Shown: positions 36,233 through 46,200, numbered from the stretch's first letter. The stretch is 64,000 nucleotides of DNA from Saprospiraceae bacterium (GCA_028284395.1 JANQRV010000415.1:1-64000), one strand, 5' to 3'. Notes: a model not told the origin generated them from the sequence alone. Made by a program: numbers and translations.

Positions 36233-36646
36233 TTAGCAGAAGCGATCAAAAGCCATTTTTAAATTTTCTGCAATGATTTCAGCCGAACGGCCTTCGATGT
36301 GATGTCTTTCCAGAAAATGAACCAACTTACCATCTTTGAACAAAGCAATCGATGGAGAAGAAGGAGGATATGGCAGCAAGAAATTTCTTGCGGTGGCAGT
36401 TGCTTCCATGTCTACCCCTGCAAAAACGGTTGTTAATTTATCTGGTTTGGAACTGTGTTGAATCGCCATTTTGGCACCTGGTCTGGCGTTGGCTGCCGCA
36501 CAGCCACAAACTGAATTCACAACCAGCAATAAAGTGCCTTCACTATTTTCTATGGTTTGAGTGACTTGTTCTGATGTCGTAAGCGATTCAAATCCGTAAT
36601 CCGTTAGATCTTTCGCCATTGGGGCGGTCAGTTGCGGTGGATACAT
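36233..36646 (-). CDS. BrxA/BrxB-family bacilliredoxin
   Basis: 137 residues of the YphP/YqiW family. The redox motif is Cys-Gly-Cys in VNSVCGCAAANARPG, with the conserved C-terminal half TVFAGVDMEATATAR and LPYPPSSPSIALFKDGKLVH. In Firmicutes these enzymes remove bacillithiol from proteins; in Bacteroidota the thiol partner may differ. It is a cytoplasmic protein by its lack of a signal. The M36 peptidase gene ends upstream, separated by a terminator. Confidence 0.9.
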   Translation of the reverse strand: MYPPQLTAPMAKDLTDYGFESLTTSEQVTQTIENSEGTLLLVVNSVCGCAAANARPGAKMAIQHSSKPDKLTTVFAGVDMEATATARNFLLPYPPSSPSIALFKDGKLVHFLERHHIEGRSAEIIAENLKMAFDRFC

Positions 36647-36705
36647 TGTTTCCTTTTTTTAGTATAAAAATACTGTTGTGTTAGTTCATTATACAACTTT
36701 TGTGC

Positions 36706-36769
36706 GAAAAAGTTCTATCACGGTTTTTCTTAGAAAGGTTTTTCGAAGGCATGAACCAGTGATAGAACT
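36706..36769 (-). terminator. Terminator of the M36 peptidase gene
   Basis: An 11-bp perfect stem (36711-36721 with 36759-36769) with a long loop. On the minus strand the stem is followed by five T residues, so it ends the leftward gene that stops at 36805. Confidence 0.7.
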
Positions 36770-36804
36770 CTTGCGCCACTTAAACATTAGTAGAATCTGG
36801 AAAT

Positions 36805-39800
36805 TTAATTCTTAATGAATTTCTGAACGAGATTCAATTGCTGTGAAGTGATTTTTACTAAGTAAATACCTTCGGGCCAACGACTCGTATCCAGGACATG
36901 GTCCAATTGTGCACTACTAACACCGTCCAACTGATTGTTGGAAATCATTCGACCATCCATGGTGAATACCCCAAGGTTGAATCTTTCATTGGGCATTCCG
37001 GATAAACGAACATTGATATGATCCTGAGTTGGATTTGGATAAAGGTCCATCTTTGGTTGTGCCACCAAGTTGTCCTCAACATCCGTGGTCATCAATGAAG
37101 ATGGATCTACAATAGTACCACGTCCTTCGGCAAAAGTACAAGCCATTGCAGCGGCATTTCCAGAAACACAGGCTTCGGTGTTGTAATTTTGCATGTCGAA
37201 TATCAAGAAATCATCAATATTCCATCCCCGACCCGGGTCCACGTTTTCATCGGTTTCCGTGTCGGTGCCAAAACGAAACCGGACTTGTATCTCCTCACCG
37301 ATGTAGTCGCTTAGATCGGCATAGGTATCTTCAAATCCATTGGTCTGGCCCCAATAAGCCCGGAGAAATGGAATGGAAAATGCACTATAGTTCAGTCTTC
37401 CGGTATAACCATTCCGGAATATTTTCTCATTGGACAAGTAGACCCAGTCGAAACCGCCATCCGTCGAAATCTCTACGATGCCACCATCGTTACCCGCCTC
37501 GATACGGTAACTTTGCTTGAAGTGCAAAGTTGGTTGATTTCCAGTGACCCGAAATGGGGCAAGCATAACCAGAGCTTGGTCATTGTCTCGGGTGGTGCTG
37601 GGTACAAACCAAGAACGTTGCCCGCTGGCTCCAACTGAATCGACTAGCTCCCAAATGTCGATGCCTTCATCCAGGACAGCAGGGATGAAATTGTCGCCGG
37701 AAGTCTCAAAATCATCAAAGAATTGTTCGGTGGATACTAAATCTGGTGATGTTTGAAGAGTATAACTAATTTTTCTGGTCTGTCCGCTGCTCAGAGCGCC
37801 TAGGTCAACTCTGATTTCATTCCCGGAAACTTCAAATTCGAGATCTTGGCCATCAGAAAGCCCAACAAACTGTGTCCCTGCGGGTATTTCATCGATCACG
37901 ACTGTGTTTTCAACTGTTTCATCTTTGTGGTTAATAACGGTCAGGAGAACTCCAATATCTTCGCCTGGACGGATGTTGGGTGTAACCGTCTTTGCAATTT
38001 TCAACTCCTTAACGCACTCAGGCATGGTTTCGAAACCCTGGATGGCATCATCCCGATTGCGATTGCTGTTTTGATCCGCATCCCATCCAAGCCCGCGAGC
38101 GGCAAAAACTTCCCAGATCAAGCATTGATTCTGACCATCATTGTTGATCACATCGGCAGCCAATAGAGAGTTTCGTCCATCCAGGAAGCCGGGCTGACAA
38201 TCCTGTAGTTTCATCCCGTCCATAACCAATTGTACAGCTATGTTATTACCACCGGTTCCACCGTATATGTCGTCATCCCAGCCGTATACTTCCACAAATT
38301 TCCAGTATAAATCCCAGAGTACAGAAGTCCAAACTTCTCCCAGCGAATGAGGAGTGCCAGTACCCATGATGTCTTCATAGGTCTGGTTATTTACATTCTT
38401 GTCGGTAGAATATGGGAATCGGCGTATTCCAACGCCATCTACATCGTCTCGGACCAAGTAGTTTCCAATTCCATGAGGATTTCTACCTGCATCTTCGGGA
38501 CTCGCCGACATAACCAGTGTGAAAAAATCACTCCACCCTTCTCCCATTTGCTCATCATTGCCCAGACACCCTGATTGCGACGGACCACCGGTTAACCTCA
38601 GGGAAATACCATGGCCAAACTCATGAGCAACTACCCCATTATCGAAGGCAGCGTCTAAAAATTCCGGACCAGTAGTTGATGGGATCTGCAATCTAATTTT
38701 AACGCCTTCGCGGAGCGCTAAGCGGATGGTAGCGCAGTCGGAACTTCTAAGGCTGACCGTAGGAATTTGAGGGTTTGTGATGTTGTCTACTCCGGCCATG
38801 CCAATGGTATTGTCTTCAAAATTACAAATGATTAATCCGATCGCGCCAGCGGCTTCGACGTTGGCTGTCTTCTGTTCGAAGAAACACAAACCTCGATTCA
38901 CCATCGCAATTTTGCCGGCAACTTCATCCTCGTTAACGATTTCGTCACACCCTTTGTCGGCGTCTCGACTACCGTCAAAAGCTTCTGCGACAAAACCCTC
39001 AAAAGCTTCCTCTTCGGTAATGGCAGGACCGTAGTCAGCCGTGCCTGCCTCAAATTTACCTTGTATTGCAGCGGGTTCGAGAACTTCCAGGATTTTGCTC
39101 TGGCCCGCATCCCATAAATAGATCTGCATTCTACCATTCGTACCATCCGGAGGAGTTGAGAAGGAGGCATTGTTGGTGTCCGATCCATCTCTGACTTCTA
39201 CCAGGACGTGGTCGCCAGCTCTACCACCTTTGCCGCGATTATTGGCTTGGAAGTTCCCTGCTGCTTCGTCAAAACCATATCGGTACGCAAAATCATGCAT
39301 GACGTTTACCATGTAAAAGGCCTGTACCAATGCTGCATCTGTACTCGAATCCGGCGCAGCATCTTCAATAAATGGGAAATCGAAGGCTAAGGATTCACCG
39401 CCATCTGGCAATGAGGTGGTATCAACTATGTTATTTCCATCTTCATCCAGGTAGGCAAATGCATTATTACCTCGAGTTACCGTGTAATCGGCCACTTCAT
39501 CACCATCTATGTCATGCCACCCCGTTGGGGAGGCAATGGGGTCTGCCGGGCTCGCCACTTTTTGACGCTCACCGTGGATGGGGCTTTCAACCGGAATAGG
39601 AAATACATTGTAAAAGGATTCCTCACCCTGACTTGGCAATGCTGCGGTAGCAATGCTCGATCTTTTGGATTTTGATGGCAACGTAGTATGGTAGCATGAA
39701 GCATCATGAGCATGGAGACCCTTTGCAGGAAAATGACAACTAATCTTCAAATTATTCTTGTCGATGACGCGGGCATCAATGGCATCAACTCGAAGCTTCC

Positions 39801-40380
39801 AATGGTCACTGGTGTTGTTAGGAGCAATCGTGACTTCCCATACCAACTTGATATCTTGTTGCCCGACTATCGGGTAATATTTCAAAGAGGCGGTGATTTC
39901 CTGTTTAGATACCTTATCGCAGGCATATTTCCAGGAGTGGTTTCCTTGTTTTTCGACCAATTCAAGAGTAGCACTTGATTCAATTCCCAAGTTTTTCATG
40001 GCCATATTTATGGCGAATTCCGCATCAATAGCTGGTTCAGTATCCCTAATTCTGTTGACCAAATTGGCTTCAAAACCATTGGTGGCGTAGAAGACCTTAC
40101 CCTCGGAAGTAACATGAACGCCGCTAACAGCGTTTATAACATCGATGTCACTAAAAGTCTGATTGTAATAGAGGTGCGTGACACCATTGTGTTTAGTTTT
40201 GTATTGATCACTAAGCCGAAGACTTGCTATGTCACTTTCCTGTAGGTCCCACTTTTCAACTTGGGATTTGAGGTGTTCTTCTCCCAATCGCTGAAAAGCT
40301 TTTTGCCCAAGGGCATATTGGAAAAGTAAGCATAAAGGAACGGTTACTAAAAACCTTTTAACGTGTAATAATTGTACCAT
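36805..40380 (-). CDS. Secreted M36 (fungalysin-type) metallopeptidase with T9SS type A tail
   Basis: 1191 residues from ATG 40380, which leaves a signal peptide (FLVTVPLCLLFQYALG); an ATG at 40446 adds a poor leader. In order: FTP/PepSY-type propeptide (about residues 30-215), catalytic domain with zinc motif HEFGH (nt 38611-38625, near residue 586) and downstream MGEGWSDFF glutamate ligand, a PA insertion between (GAIGLIICNFEDN), a DUF11-like domain (VTPNIRPGEDIGVLLTVIN), a beta-sandwich, and a C-terminal T9SS type A sorting tail (DLYPNPTQDHINVRLSG ... GIYLVKITSQQ). It should be exported, cleaved and anchored or released to digest proteins. Confidence 0.93.
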   Translation of the reverse strand: MVQLLHVKRFLVTVPLCLLFQYALGQKAFQRLGEEHLKSQVEKWDLQESDIASLRLSDQYKTKHNGVTHLYYNQTFSDIDVINAVSGVHVTSEGKVFYATNGFEANLVNRIRDTEPAIDAEFAINMAMKNLGIESSATLELVEKQGNHSWKYACDKVSKQEITASLKYYPIVGQQDIKLVWEVTIAPNNTSDHWKLRVDAIDARVIDKNNLKISCHFPAKGLHAHDASCYHTTLPSKSKRSSIATAALPSQGEESFYNVFPIPVESPIHGERQKVASPADPIASPTGWHDIDGDEVADYTVTRGNNAFAYLDEDGNNIVDTTSLPDGGESLAFDFPFIEDAAPDSSTDAALVQAFYMVNVMHDFAYRYGFDEAAGNFQANNRGKGGRAGDHVLVEVRDGSDTNNASFSTPPDGTNGRMQIYLWDAGQSKILEVLEPAAIQGKFEAGTADYGPAITEEEAFEGFVAEAFDGSRDADKGCDEIVNEDEVAGKIAMVNRGLCFFEQKTANVEAAGAIGLIICNFEDNTIGMAGVDNITNPQIPTVSLRSSDCATIRLALREGVKIRLQIPSTTGPEFLDAAFDNGVVAHEFGHGISLRLTGGPSQSGCLGNDEQMGEGWSDFFTLVMSASPEDAGRNPHGIGNYLVRDDVDGVGIRRFPYSTDKNVNNQTYEDIMGTGTPHSLGEVWTSVLWDLYWKFVEVYGWDDDIYGGTGGNNIAVQLVMDGMKLQDCQPGFLDGRNSLLAADVINNDGQNQCLIWEVFAARGLGWDADQNSNRNRDDAIQGFETMPECVKELKIAKTVTPNIRPGEDIGVLLTVINHKDETVENTVVIDEIPAGTQFVGLSDGQDLEFEVSGNEIRVDLGALSSGQTRKISYTLQTSPDLVSTEQFFDDFETSGDNFIPAVLDEGIDIWELVDSVGASGQRSWFVPSTTRDNDQALVMLAPFRVTGNQPTLHFKQSYRIEAGNDGGIVEISTDGGFDWVYLSNEKIFRNGYTGRLNYSAFSIPFLRAYWGQTNGFEDTYADLSDYIGEEIQVRFRFGTDTETDENVDPGRGWNIDDFLIFDMQNYNTEACVSGNAAAMACTFAEGRGTIVDPSSLMTTDVEDNLVAQPKMDLYPNPTQDHINVRLSGMPNERFNLGVFTMDGRMISNNQLDGVSSAQLDHVLDTSRWPEGIYLVKITSQQLNLVQKFIKN

Positions 40381-40722
40381 TAGTGAAATTTGATTTTGGT
40401 CTGTCAAATGGCCACCAAGCTCTGGGTGGAAGATTTTAAGCATCAACTACTGGTTCGATAAAAAATAAAGCAAGGAATGCTAATAGGGCCAATTGGTAAA
40501 ATAATTTAATGCCGCGTGTTTTAACAAAAAATTACAATAATCAACATAAATTTGACCAAATGATGATTTTGTAAATGGTCTGGAACAGCAAATATAACGA
40601 TACTTTTTTCAAACATTAGTATTTCCCATATATCGAATTGTGTCGTTAAACATGCGATTTAATGAATAGTTGAAGCCACCAGTTAAAAAAATTTAAATCT
40701 GCAAATTGTGATCCTTAAAAAA
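40381..40722. other. AT-rich divergent intergenic region
   Basis: Between the leftward peptidase and the rightward PepSY gene. No coding frame or recognisable promoter pair was found. Confidence 0.3.
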
Positions 40723-41247
40723 ATGATAAGGCGCTTACGTGCTTACAGGGTTTATCATAGGCTTTTGGGGGTGAGCCTATCTGTGATTCTTTTGATAAGT
40801 GCAGTAACGGGGGTGGCCCTGGCCTTAAAGAAGAATATTGATGTTTTGCAGCCCCCGACCCAGAAAGGAAGTAGTAAGGACCTTGCTGACTGGCTGCCGG
40901 TTGAACAGTTGGCCCTGATAGCAACCCAAGCCTTTCAACAACAATTTCCGGACAAACTGGAGAATGAAATTGACCGGATGGATATAAGGCCTTCCAAGGG
41001 CATCGTCAAAGTTCTTTTAAAAAAGGGATGGTGGGAAGTTCAGGTCGATGGGACTTCCGGCGAAGTGTTATCGATTGCCAGAAGGCATTCCGATTGGATT
41101 GAAGCGCTACACGATGGATCCATCGTCAGCGATTGGTTCAAGCTCGGGATAATGAATATTTTAGGAATTGGGCTTATCGCCATGATTATCTCCGGATTGT
41201 GGTTATGGTATGGCCCCAAGAAAATTCGAAGAATGAAAAGAAGATGA
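40723..41247 (+). CDS. PepSY-domain membrane protein
   Basis: 174 residues from ATG 40723; a GTG at 40708 would add five residues. Two transmembrane helices (about residues 17-36 and 146-163) flank a periplasmic PepSY-type domain (AFQQQFPDKLENEIDRMDIRP, WWEVQVDGTSGEVLSI). The layout is the short PepSY-associated TM form found in iron- or heme-related reductases, but no such partner gene is adjacent. The His of YHRLLGV and the HDG near the second helix resemble heme ligands of that family. Confidence 0.82.
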   Translation: MIRRLRAYRVYHRLLGVSLSVILLISAVTGVALALKKNIDVLQPPTQKGSSKDLADWLPVEQLALIATQAFQQQFPDKLENEIDRMDIRPSKGIVKVLLKKGWWEVQVDGTSGEVLSIARRHSDWIEALHDGSIVSDWFKLGIMNILGIGLIAMIISGLWLWYGPKKIRRMKRR

Positions 41248-41252
41248 ATCGG

Positions 41253-41285
41253 TTGACCGGCAGTAATAGCTTAACTGCCGGTCAA
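41253..41285. terminator. Bidirectional terminator hairpin
   Basis: A perfect 12-bp repeat (41253-41264 with 41274-41285), 9-nt loop, between the convergent PepSY and DUF4197 genes. The T-run is weak on both sides. Confidence 0.65.
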
Positions 41286-41296
41286 GGTGGTTTGTT

Positions 41297-42019
41297 CTAT
41301 TTGTCCTGTTTGGAGAATACTTTTTGTAAAAGATCCGAAGTTCTTGCCGCTGGGTTCTCACGAATATCCTTCTCTTTTTCTTCCACTAGGCTGAACATTC
41401 CTGCCAATGCTCTTTGTGTAACGTAATCATCCAACTCCGTATTCACTTTTTTGGCAAAGGGGATTTTATTGTATTGAGTCGTCGCTTCCTTCCAATAGGT
41501 TCTGGCGTTTACTTTATCCAGTGATGTCACAATGACTGGCTTGAATTCGTCGTACAATTGCTGAAAGGTTGTTTTTTCCAAGTACCTTGTAGCTGCATCC
41601 TTTTCGCCTAGCAGTAAGTTCATGGCATCTTTGAAGGTCATTTGTTTGATTGCACTGACAAAAATTGGTTTGGCTTTTTCGGCCGCATCCTCCGCCGCAC
41701 GATTCAGGCGTTCTACAAGATCTTCCTCAACATTGGCAAACCCTGGGACTACCTTCAATTTGTTCGTTACTTTTTGTGCTTCCTCGGGCAACAGAATTTT
41801 ATAAGCACTTTTAAAATAACCATCTTCCACCGATAGAAAATCAACTGCCTCTCCGACTCCCTTGTTCAGGGCCTCTTTTAATCCCAATCCCACTTCATCT
41901 TCCGAAGGGCCGAGGACCGTGGATTTAGCTTTGTTTAAAAGTCCTTTTAAGCCTTGCGCCTGATTGGAATTAAGCACCAATAGCGAAAAGAGAAACAGAG
42001 AAAATATTCGTTTGATCAT
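41297..42019 (-). CDS. DUF4197-domain secreted protein
   Basis: 240 residues with a signal peptide (IFSLFLFSLLVLNSNQAQ). The rest is almost entirely one DUF4197 domain: GLKEALNKGVGEAVDFLS near the N-terminus, ILLPEEAQKV, LVERLNRAAEDAAEKAKPIF, MTFKDAMNLLLG, DDYVTQRALAGMFSLVEEKE and IRENPAARTSDLLQKVF. The family is widespread in proteobacteria and Bacteroidota and has no known function. Length fits. Transcribed alone. Confidence 0.93.
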   Translation of the reverse strand: MIKRIFSLFLFSLLVLNSNQAQGLKGLLNKAKSTVLGPSEDEVGLGLKEALNKGVGEAVDFLSVEDGYFKSAYKILLPEEAQKVTNKLKVVPGFANVEEDLVERLNRAAEDAAEKAKPIFVSAIKQMTFKDAMNLLLGEKDAATRYLEKTTFQQLYDEFKPVIVTSLDKVNARTYWKEATTQYNKIPFAKKVNTELDDYVTQRALAGMFSLVEEKEKDIRENPAARTSDLLQKVFSKQDK

Positions 42020-42479
42020 ATCATTTTTTTTAGTTCGTGATTATAAACGTCCAACCTAATATAATGATGATGAAATAGCAAACATTTAACGAAAGACTAA
42101 CATTCTATCAGGGGACCGAGCAAGCATCTGAAGTGCTGCTGACTTTAGATTCAATATCTAAATAAATATTTATGTTTATCTTTATTTTTCAGCGAAATAG
42201 CAAGAATCGATGTTACAAAATTTGTTTTTTTTGTTTGGCGGAGAATTTTAGAAAACTTACATTTACGTCCAGAATTCGGTCACTCCCCATCTGAATTCAA
42301 TAAAACGACTTTCCCGCTGTTTTCACGTCAACTATTTTCGGACTGCAGCAAATTGGAGGTTTCCAATACCAATCTTTCATCGATCAAATTTTCCAGATAC
42401 CTACGGAGCATTAGCATTCATTGGACACAGGCATTATTGTAACTACACTAAGGGGATAAGATTTACCTGGACCAAAATA
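42020..42479. other. Divergent intergenic region with a probable promoter
   Basis: Very AT-rich with no coding frame. TTTG (42234-42237), 20-nt spacer, TACATTTA (42258-42265) match the Bacteroidota pattern except the last base. If used, it gives the alpha/beta hydrolase gene a ~210-nt 5' leader, in which no known riboswitch was recognised. Confidence 0.35.
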
Positions 42480-43379
42480 ATGCATCTCATGAAAACCCTA
42501 GTTACAATACTAGTATCAGTATTCATTTTACAAGTAAGCTACGCACAACAAAAACTAAAAGAAGATATTTATTTTGAAAATGACAATATTCTGTTGTCGG
42601 GCACACTCTATCTTCCCAACAAAAAGACTGGCCCATTTCCTACTTTCATCCTGGTTCACGGGCCCGGTGCATATCCTCGATCGTTTTACGAGTACTACGC
42701 AAGAACCTTCAATAAAAAAGGTTATGCCGTCATGATTTATGACAAACGTGGGACCGGACGTTCGCAGGGAAATTATCGATACATTAGCCGACGGACGAGC
42801 GAGAAAAGATTCAGCGAGCTATCTGGTGATGTACAGTCCGCGTACAACCATTTATTGAAGAACCCCAAAGTAGATGGCGACCGGATTGGCCTGTTAGGCT
42901 TTAGCCAGGGGGGATGGATCGTTCCGATTGTTGCGGGTAAAAATGAAGATCTTTATTGCTCTATCATTGTTTCTGGACCAGTGGTATCAGTAGGGGAGGA
43001 AATATTCTACAGCAGATTAACTGGTGATGGTTTTCCTAGAAAATACGACAAGATTAATTTTGATAAAATCTATGAAAGAGTTTTTAACTACAAGGGAAAG
43101 AGTGGTTTTACACCAGTACCTCACATTTCCAGAATTAATTCTCCGACACTTTGGATCTACGGAGAAAAAGACCGCTGCGTCCCATCCAAAGTGTCGATCG
43201 ATAAACTGAATTACATCGCATCTGCTTACGCAAAAGAGAATTTCTCAACGCGCATTTATCCAAACGGGGACCATAAACTTAGAGATATCAAGACTCGCCA
43301 ATATATCGACTACTTCGATGATGTATTTAATTGGCTGACCAAATTGGAAAACAAACCCGGAAGTGTTAGGACAGACTAA
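42480..43379 (+). CDS. Secreted alpha/beta-hydrolase
   Basis: 299 residues with a signal peptide (LVTILVSVFILQVSYA). The nucleophile Ser142 is in GFSQGGW, the oxyanion region is LVHGPGAYP, and Asp and His of the triad lie in YGEKDRCVP and GDHKL. The pattern is that of dienelactone-hydrolase/acetyl-xylan-esterase-like peptidase S9-related proteins. Esterase or peptidase activity is likely; substrate unknown. An ATG three codons in is an alternative start. Confidence 0.85.
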   Translation: MHLMKTLVTILVSVFILQVSYAQQKLKEDIYFENDNILLSGTLYLPNKKTGPFPTFILVHGPGAYPRSFYEYYARTFNKKGYAVMIYDKRGTGRSQGNYRYISRRTSEKRFSELSGDVQSAYNHLLKNPKVDGDRIGLLGFSQGGWIVPIVAGKNEDLYCSIIVSGPVVSVGEEIFYSRLTGDGFPRKYDKINFDKIYERVFNYKGKSGFTPVPHISRINSPTLWIYGEKDRCVPSKVSIDKLNYIASAYAKENFSTRIYPNGDHKLRDIKTRQYIDYFDDVFNWLTKLENKPGSVRTD

Positions 43380-43438
43380 GTAATAGAGGCATCCACGGGA
43401 TGAATTCAAAAACTATGAAAATCTTGTAGTCGGGAAAG

Positions 43439-43470
43439 CGCGAAAATTATTTTAATTTTCGTGTCTTTCT
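43439..43470 (+). terminator. Terminator after the alpha/beta-hydrolase gene
   Basis: An 11-bp stem with one G-U pair (43439-43449 with 43453-43463), 3-nt loop, then a T-rich tract, 60 bp past the stop. Confidence 0.7.
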
Positions 43471-43514
43471 CTGCTGTTAATTGCTCATACAAACCTACCA
43501 ACTGCTCAAGTACT

Positions 43515-43546
43515 TTTGTCAGATCCGTATTCCTTCTTTATTTTTG
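43515..43546 (+). promoter_or_regulatory. Promoter of the LytTR regulator gene
   Basis: TTTG (43515-43518), exact 20-nt spacer, TATTTTTG (43539-43546), a full consensus Bacteroidota promoter. Predicted start near 43551, about 20 nt before the ATG at 43571. Confidence 0.65.
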
Positions 43547-43570
43547 GATTAAATCCTTCAAGCTGAACGT

Positions 43571-44332
43571 ATGGGGAGTACAAAGATCAAGGCAGTAATC
43601 ATTGATGACGAAAAGCATGCTGTAGCAACCTTAGCGTGGAAATTAGAGCGGTTTTGCCCGGAAGTTGAAGTGGTCAATCAATTTACAGATCCCATACATG
43701 CCCTGGAGTATTTGCGCAGCAATCCGGTCCAGTTACTATTCTTGGATATTGAAATGCCACGTCTAAATGGATTTGAAATTCTCGAAGAATTGGGAGACCA
43801 AGTACTTTTCGATGTTGTTTTTACGACAGCTTATGACGAATTCGGTATTAGAGCAATCAAAGTAAGTGCTTTGGATTATTTGCTAAAGCCGATCCAAGTT
43901 CAGGAATTGAAAAATGCTATTGAAAAATTCAAGCGAAGAAGTATTCCCGAATCTACTAAAAAGGAACAGTTCAGAATCCTTTTTTCCAATGTAAAAGAAA
44001 CACCATCTGTATCTACTGGCAAGATTGCCCTGGCCACTAAAGAGGACATTGAATTTGTCGCTCCCGAGCATATCCTATTTTGCTCTTCCGAAAGTAACTA
44101 TACTTTCGTCTATTTACAAGATGGTCGCAAAAAGCTAATTTCCAGGACACTGAAGGATTTTGAAGAGTTGCTGAAATCACATAATTTTTTCCGGGTCCAT
44201 CATTCTCACCTGGTCAACTTAAATCACATTAAAAAATTCATCCGTTCCGGAGGTGGCTACCTGCTGATGAGCAATGATGCAAAGTTATCTGTCAGCAGAA
44301 GTAAAAAAGAAGAATTACTCCAGCTATTCTAA
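43571..44332 (+). CDS. LytTR-family response regulator
   Basis: 253 residues. Receiver domain with phosphoacceptor Asp59 (LLFLDIEMPRLNG), acidic pair Asp12-Asp13, Thr in FTTAYDEF and Lys in LLKPIQ. The C-terminal LytTR DNA-binding domain starts near residue 155 (IEFVAPEHILFCSSESNYTFVYL ... LSVSRSKKEELLQLF). It is the expected partner of a LytS-type kinase; such a kinase lies 2 kb downstream. Confidence 0.92.
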   Translation: MGSTKIKAVIIDDEKHAVATLAWKLERFCPEVEVVNQFTDPIHALEYLRSNPVQLLFLDIEMPRLNGFEILEELGDQVLFDVVFTTAYDEFGIRAIKVSALDYLLKPIQVQELKNAIEKFKRRSIPESTKKEQFRILFSNVKETPSVSTGKIALATKEDIEFVAPEHILFCSSESNYTFVYLQDGRKKLISRTLKDFEELLKSHNFFRVHHSHLVNLNHIKKFIRSGGGYLLMSNDAKLSVSRSKKEELLQLF

Positions 44333-44392
44333 AAGCACCTTTTTGTCCCTTACGGAAGCAATAACCACATTTCAAATTGAAAACAGACTATT

Positions 44393-46120
44393 ATGAAAAA
44401 ACTAAGCTTCTTTTTAGTTTTTGCGGTACTCTTTGCCTGCCAACCAAAAAAACAGTTGACGGAAGAGCCCACCAATACCACTAATGCTGCAAGTGTACTC
44501 TGTGTCCCGTCTCCCCCAGACCTGAATACTCCCCCGGGCAAAGATGGCCGGCTAACGACCCTGTTTGACGGGTTGGATGTTTATCACTACCCGGTTTCGA
44601 CCGAATCCGAACTTGCGCAGAAATATTTTGACCAAGGCTTTATTTTGAACTATGGTTTCAATCATGCGGAGGCTGCGAGATCTTTTCAGGAAGCCATCCG
44701 CCAAGATCCTGAATGTGCCATGTGTTATTGGGGATTGGCTTATGTATTGGGGCCGAACTATAATGCTGGTATGGAGGAAGATGTTTTGACGCCGGCCAAC
44801 GCAGCGCTGAACCAGGCTCAAATTTGGGCTAACAAAGCAACTTTAAGAGAGCGAGCTTTGATCGATGCGCTATCAGCAAGGTATCCAAAGCAAAAAGGTA
44901 TCGATCCCAATCCCTATTATCAGCGTTATGCCGAAAAAATGAAAGAAGTGATGACAAAATTCCCGGAAGATGTCGACATCGCGGTGATGACAGCAGAAGC
45001 TCTCATGGATTTACACCCCTGGGATCTTTTTTTGAAAGATGGAGAAGCTCAACCCTGGACGGGTGAGATTTTGGAGATTTTGGAGAAAGCACTTCAGACG
45101 GATCCTGATCATCCACAGGCCATGCACCTCTATATTCACGCTCAAGAAGCTGGCGGGCAACCCGAAAAAGCGCTGGCGGCAGCCGATAACCTCAGAGATC
45201 GAGTTCCCGGAGCCGGCCACCTTCTACACATGCCATCACATTTGTACATTCACGTGGGACAATATCACAAAGGGGTATTGGCCAACGAAAAAGCAGTTGT
45301 TGTAGATAGTGCCTACGTCGAAATGTGTCATGCCGCCGGGTTATATCCCCTGGCCCTTTATCCTCATAACTGGCATTTCTTGGCAGCATGCGCTGCCTTG
45401 GAAGGAAGTGGCGATCGCGCACTCGAAGCCAGTCGCTACATGGCTGATTACGTAGTTGACAAGGAACTGATGTACGATCCTGAAATGGGTACGTTACAAC
45501 ACTATTACAGTATTCCCTGGTATATTATGGTAAAATTTGCAAAATGGGAGGAGATTTTGAGCGAACCAAAACCAGATGAGAGCCTTGCCTATCCAATGGC
45601 CATTTGGAGTTATGCTCGTGGAATGGCTTTTGCTGCTCAAGGGAGGTTAAGTCAAGCAATGGACATGTTGGCTGATTTGGAAAAATTCGAAAGGGATGAG
45701 ACCTTAAAAAAGTTGACAATTTGGGAAATTAATAAAATGGAAGATCTGGTCTTTATTGCGAAACACGTTCTTAAAGGAGAAATTGCTCAACGTAAGGGTA
45801 ATTTTGAAGAATCCATTCGGCTGTTGAATGTGGCCATTGCCAAGGAAGACCAATTGAATTACAATGAACCGCCCGATTGGTTCTTTTCGGTTCGTCATCT
45901 ACTTGGATATGTACTGATGCAGGCTGGCAAATACGAAGCCGCAACTGGTGTTTTCGAAACAGATCTCAAAGAATTTAAAGAGAATGGCTGGGCATTAATG
46001 GGGTTGTATCAAAGCTTAAAGAAACTAGGCAAAAACGTTGAGGCCCATAATGTAAAAGAACGTTTTGACCGTGCTTGGCAGTGGGCCGATGTAGAATTAA
46101 AGTCTTCGGTAATTTTTTGA
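44393..46120 (+). CDS. TPR-repeat lipoprotein
   Basis: 575 residues, lipobox LFAC (Cys16). TPR-like repeats run through most of the length (for example FNHAEAARSFQEAIRQDPECAMCYWGLAYVLGP, LQTDPDHPQAMHLYIHAQEAGGQPEKALA, YEAATGVFETDL). The DPECAMCYWGLA motif, with a Cys-x2-Cys, is typical of a widespread but uncharacterised TPR family. It sits between the regulator and the kinase (60 bp after the regulator), so it may be an accessory sensor or its target. Confidence 0.82.
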   Translation: MKKLSFFLVFAVLFACQPKKQLTEEPTNTTNAASVLCVPSPPDLNTPPGKDGRLTTLFDGLDVYHYPVSTESELAQKYFDQGFILNYGFNHAEAARSFQEAIRQDPECAMCYWGLAYVLGPNYNAGMEEDVLTPANAALNQAQIWANKATLRERALIDALSARYPKQKGIDPNPYYQRYAEKMKEVMTKFPEDVDIAVMTAEALMDLHPWDLFLKDGEAQPWTGEILEILEKALQTDPDHPQAMHLYIHAQEAGGQPEKALAAADNLRDRVPGAGHLLHMPSHLYIHVGQYHKGVLANEKAVVVDSAYVEMCHAAGLYPLALYPHNWHFLAACAALEGSGDRALEASRYMADYVVDKELMYDPEMGTLQHYYSIPWYIMVKFAKWEEILSEPKPDESLAYPMAIWSYARGMAFAAQGRLSQAMDMLADLEKFERDETLKKLTIWEINKMEDLVFIAKHVLKGEIAQRKGNFEESIRLLNVAIAKEDQLNYNEPPDWFFSVRHLLGYVLMQAGKYEAATGVFETDLKEFKENGWALMGLYQSLKKLGKNVEAHNVKERFDRAWQWADVELKSSVIF

Positions 46121-46128
46121 TTGACTTG

Positions 46129-46200
46129 AGTTGTGATGAAGGTTTTTCTTAAGCTTTGGTAATACTGCGCCACAACTGGAGAAAAACCTGTCTCACAACT
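46129..46200. terminator. Long interrupted inverted repeat after the TPR lipoprotein gene
   Basis: Arms 46129-46149 and 46180-46200 pair as 8 bp, a 3-nt internal mismatch, then 10 bp, with a 30-nt loop. It starts 8 bp after the TPR stop. No strong T-run follows, so it may be a transcript-stabilising structure rather than a terminator. Confidence 0.55.
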
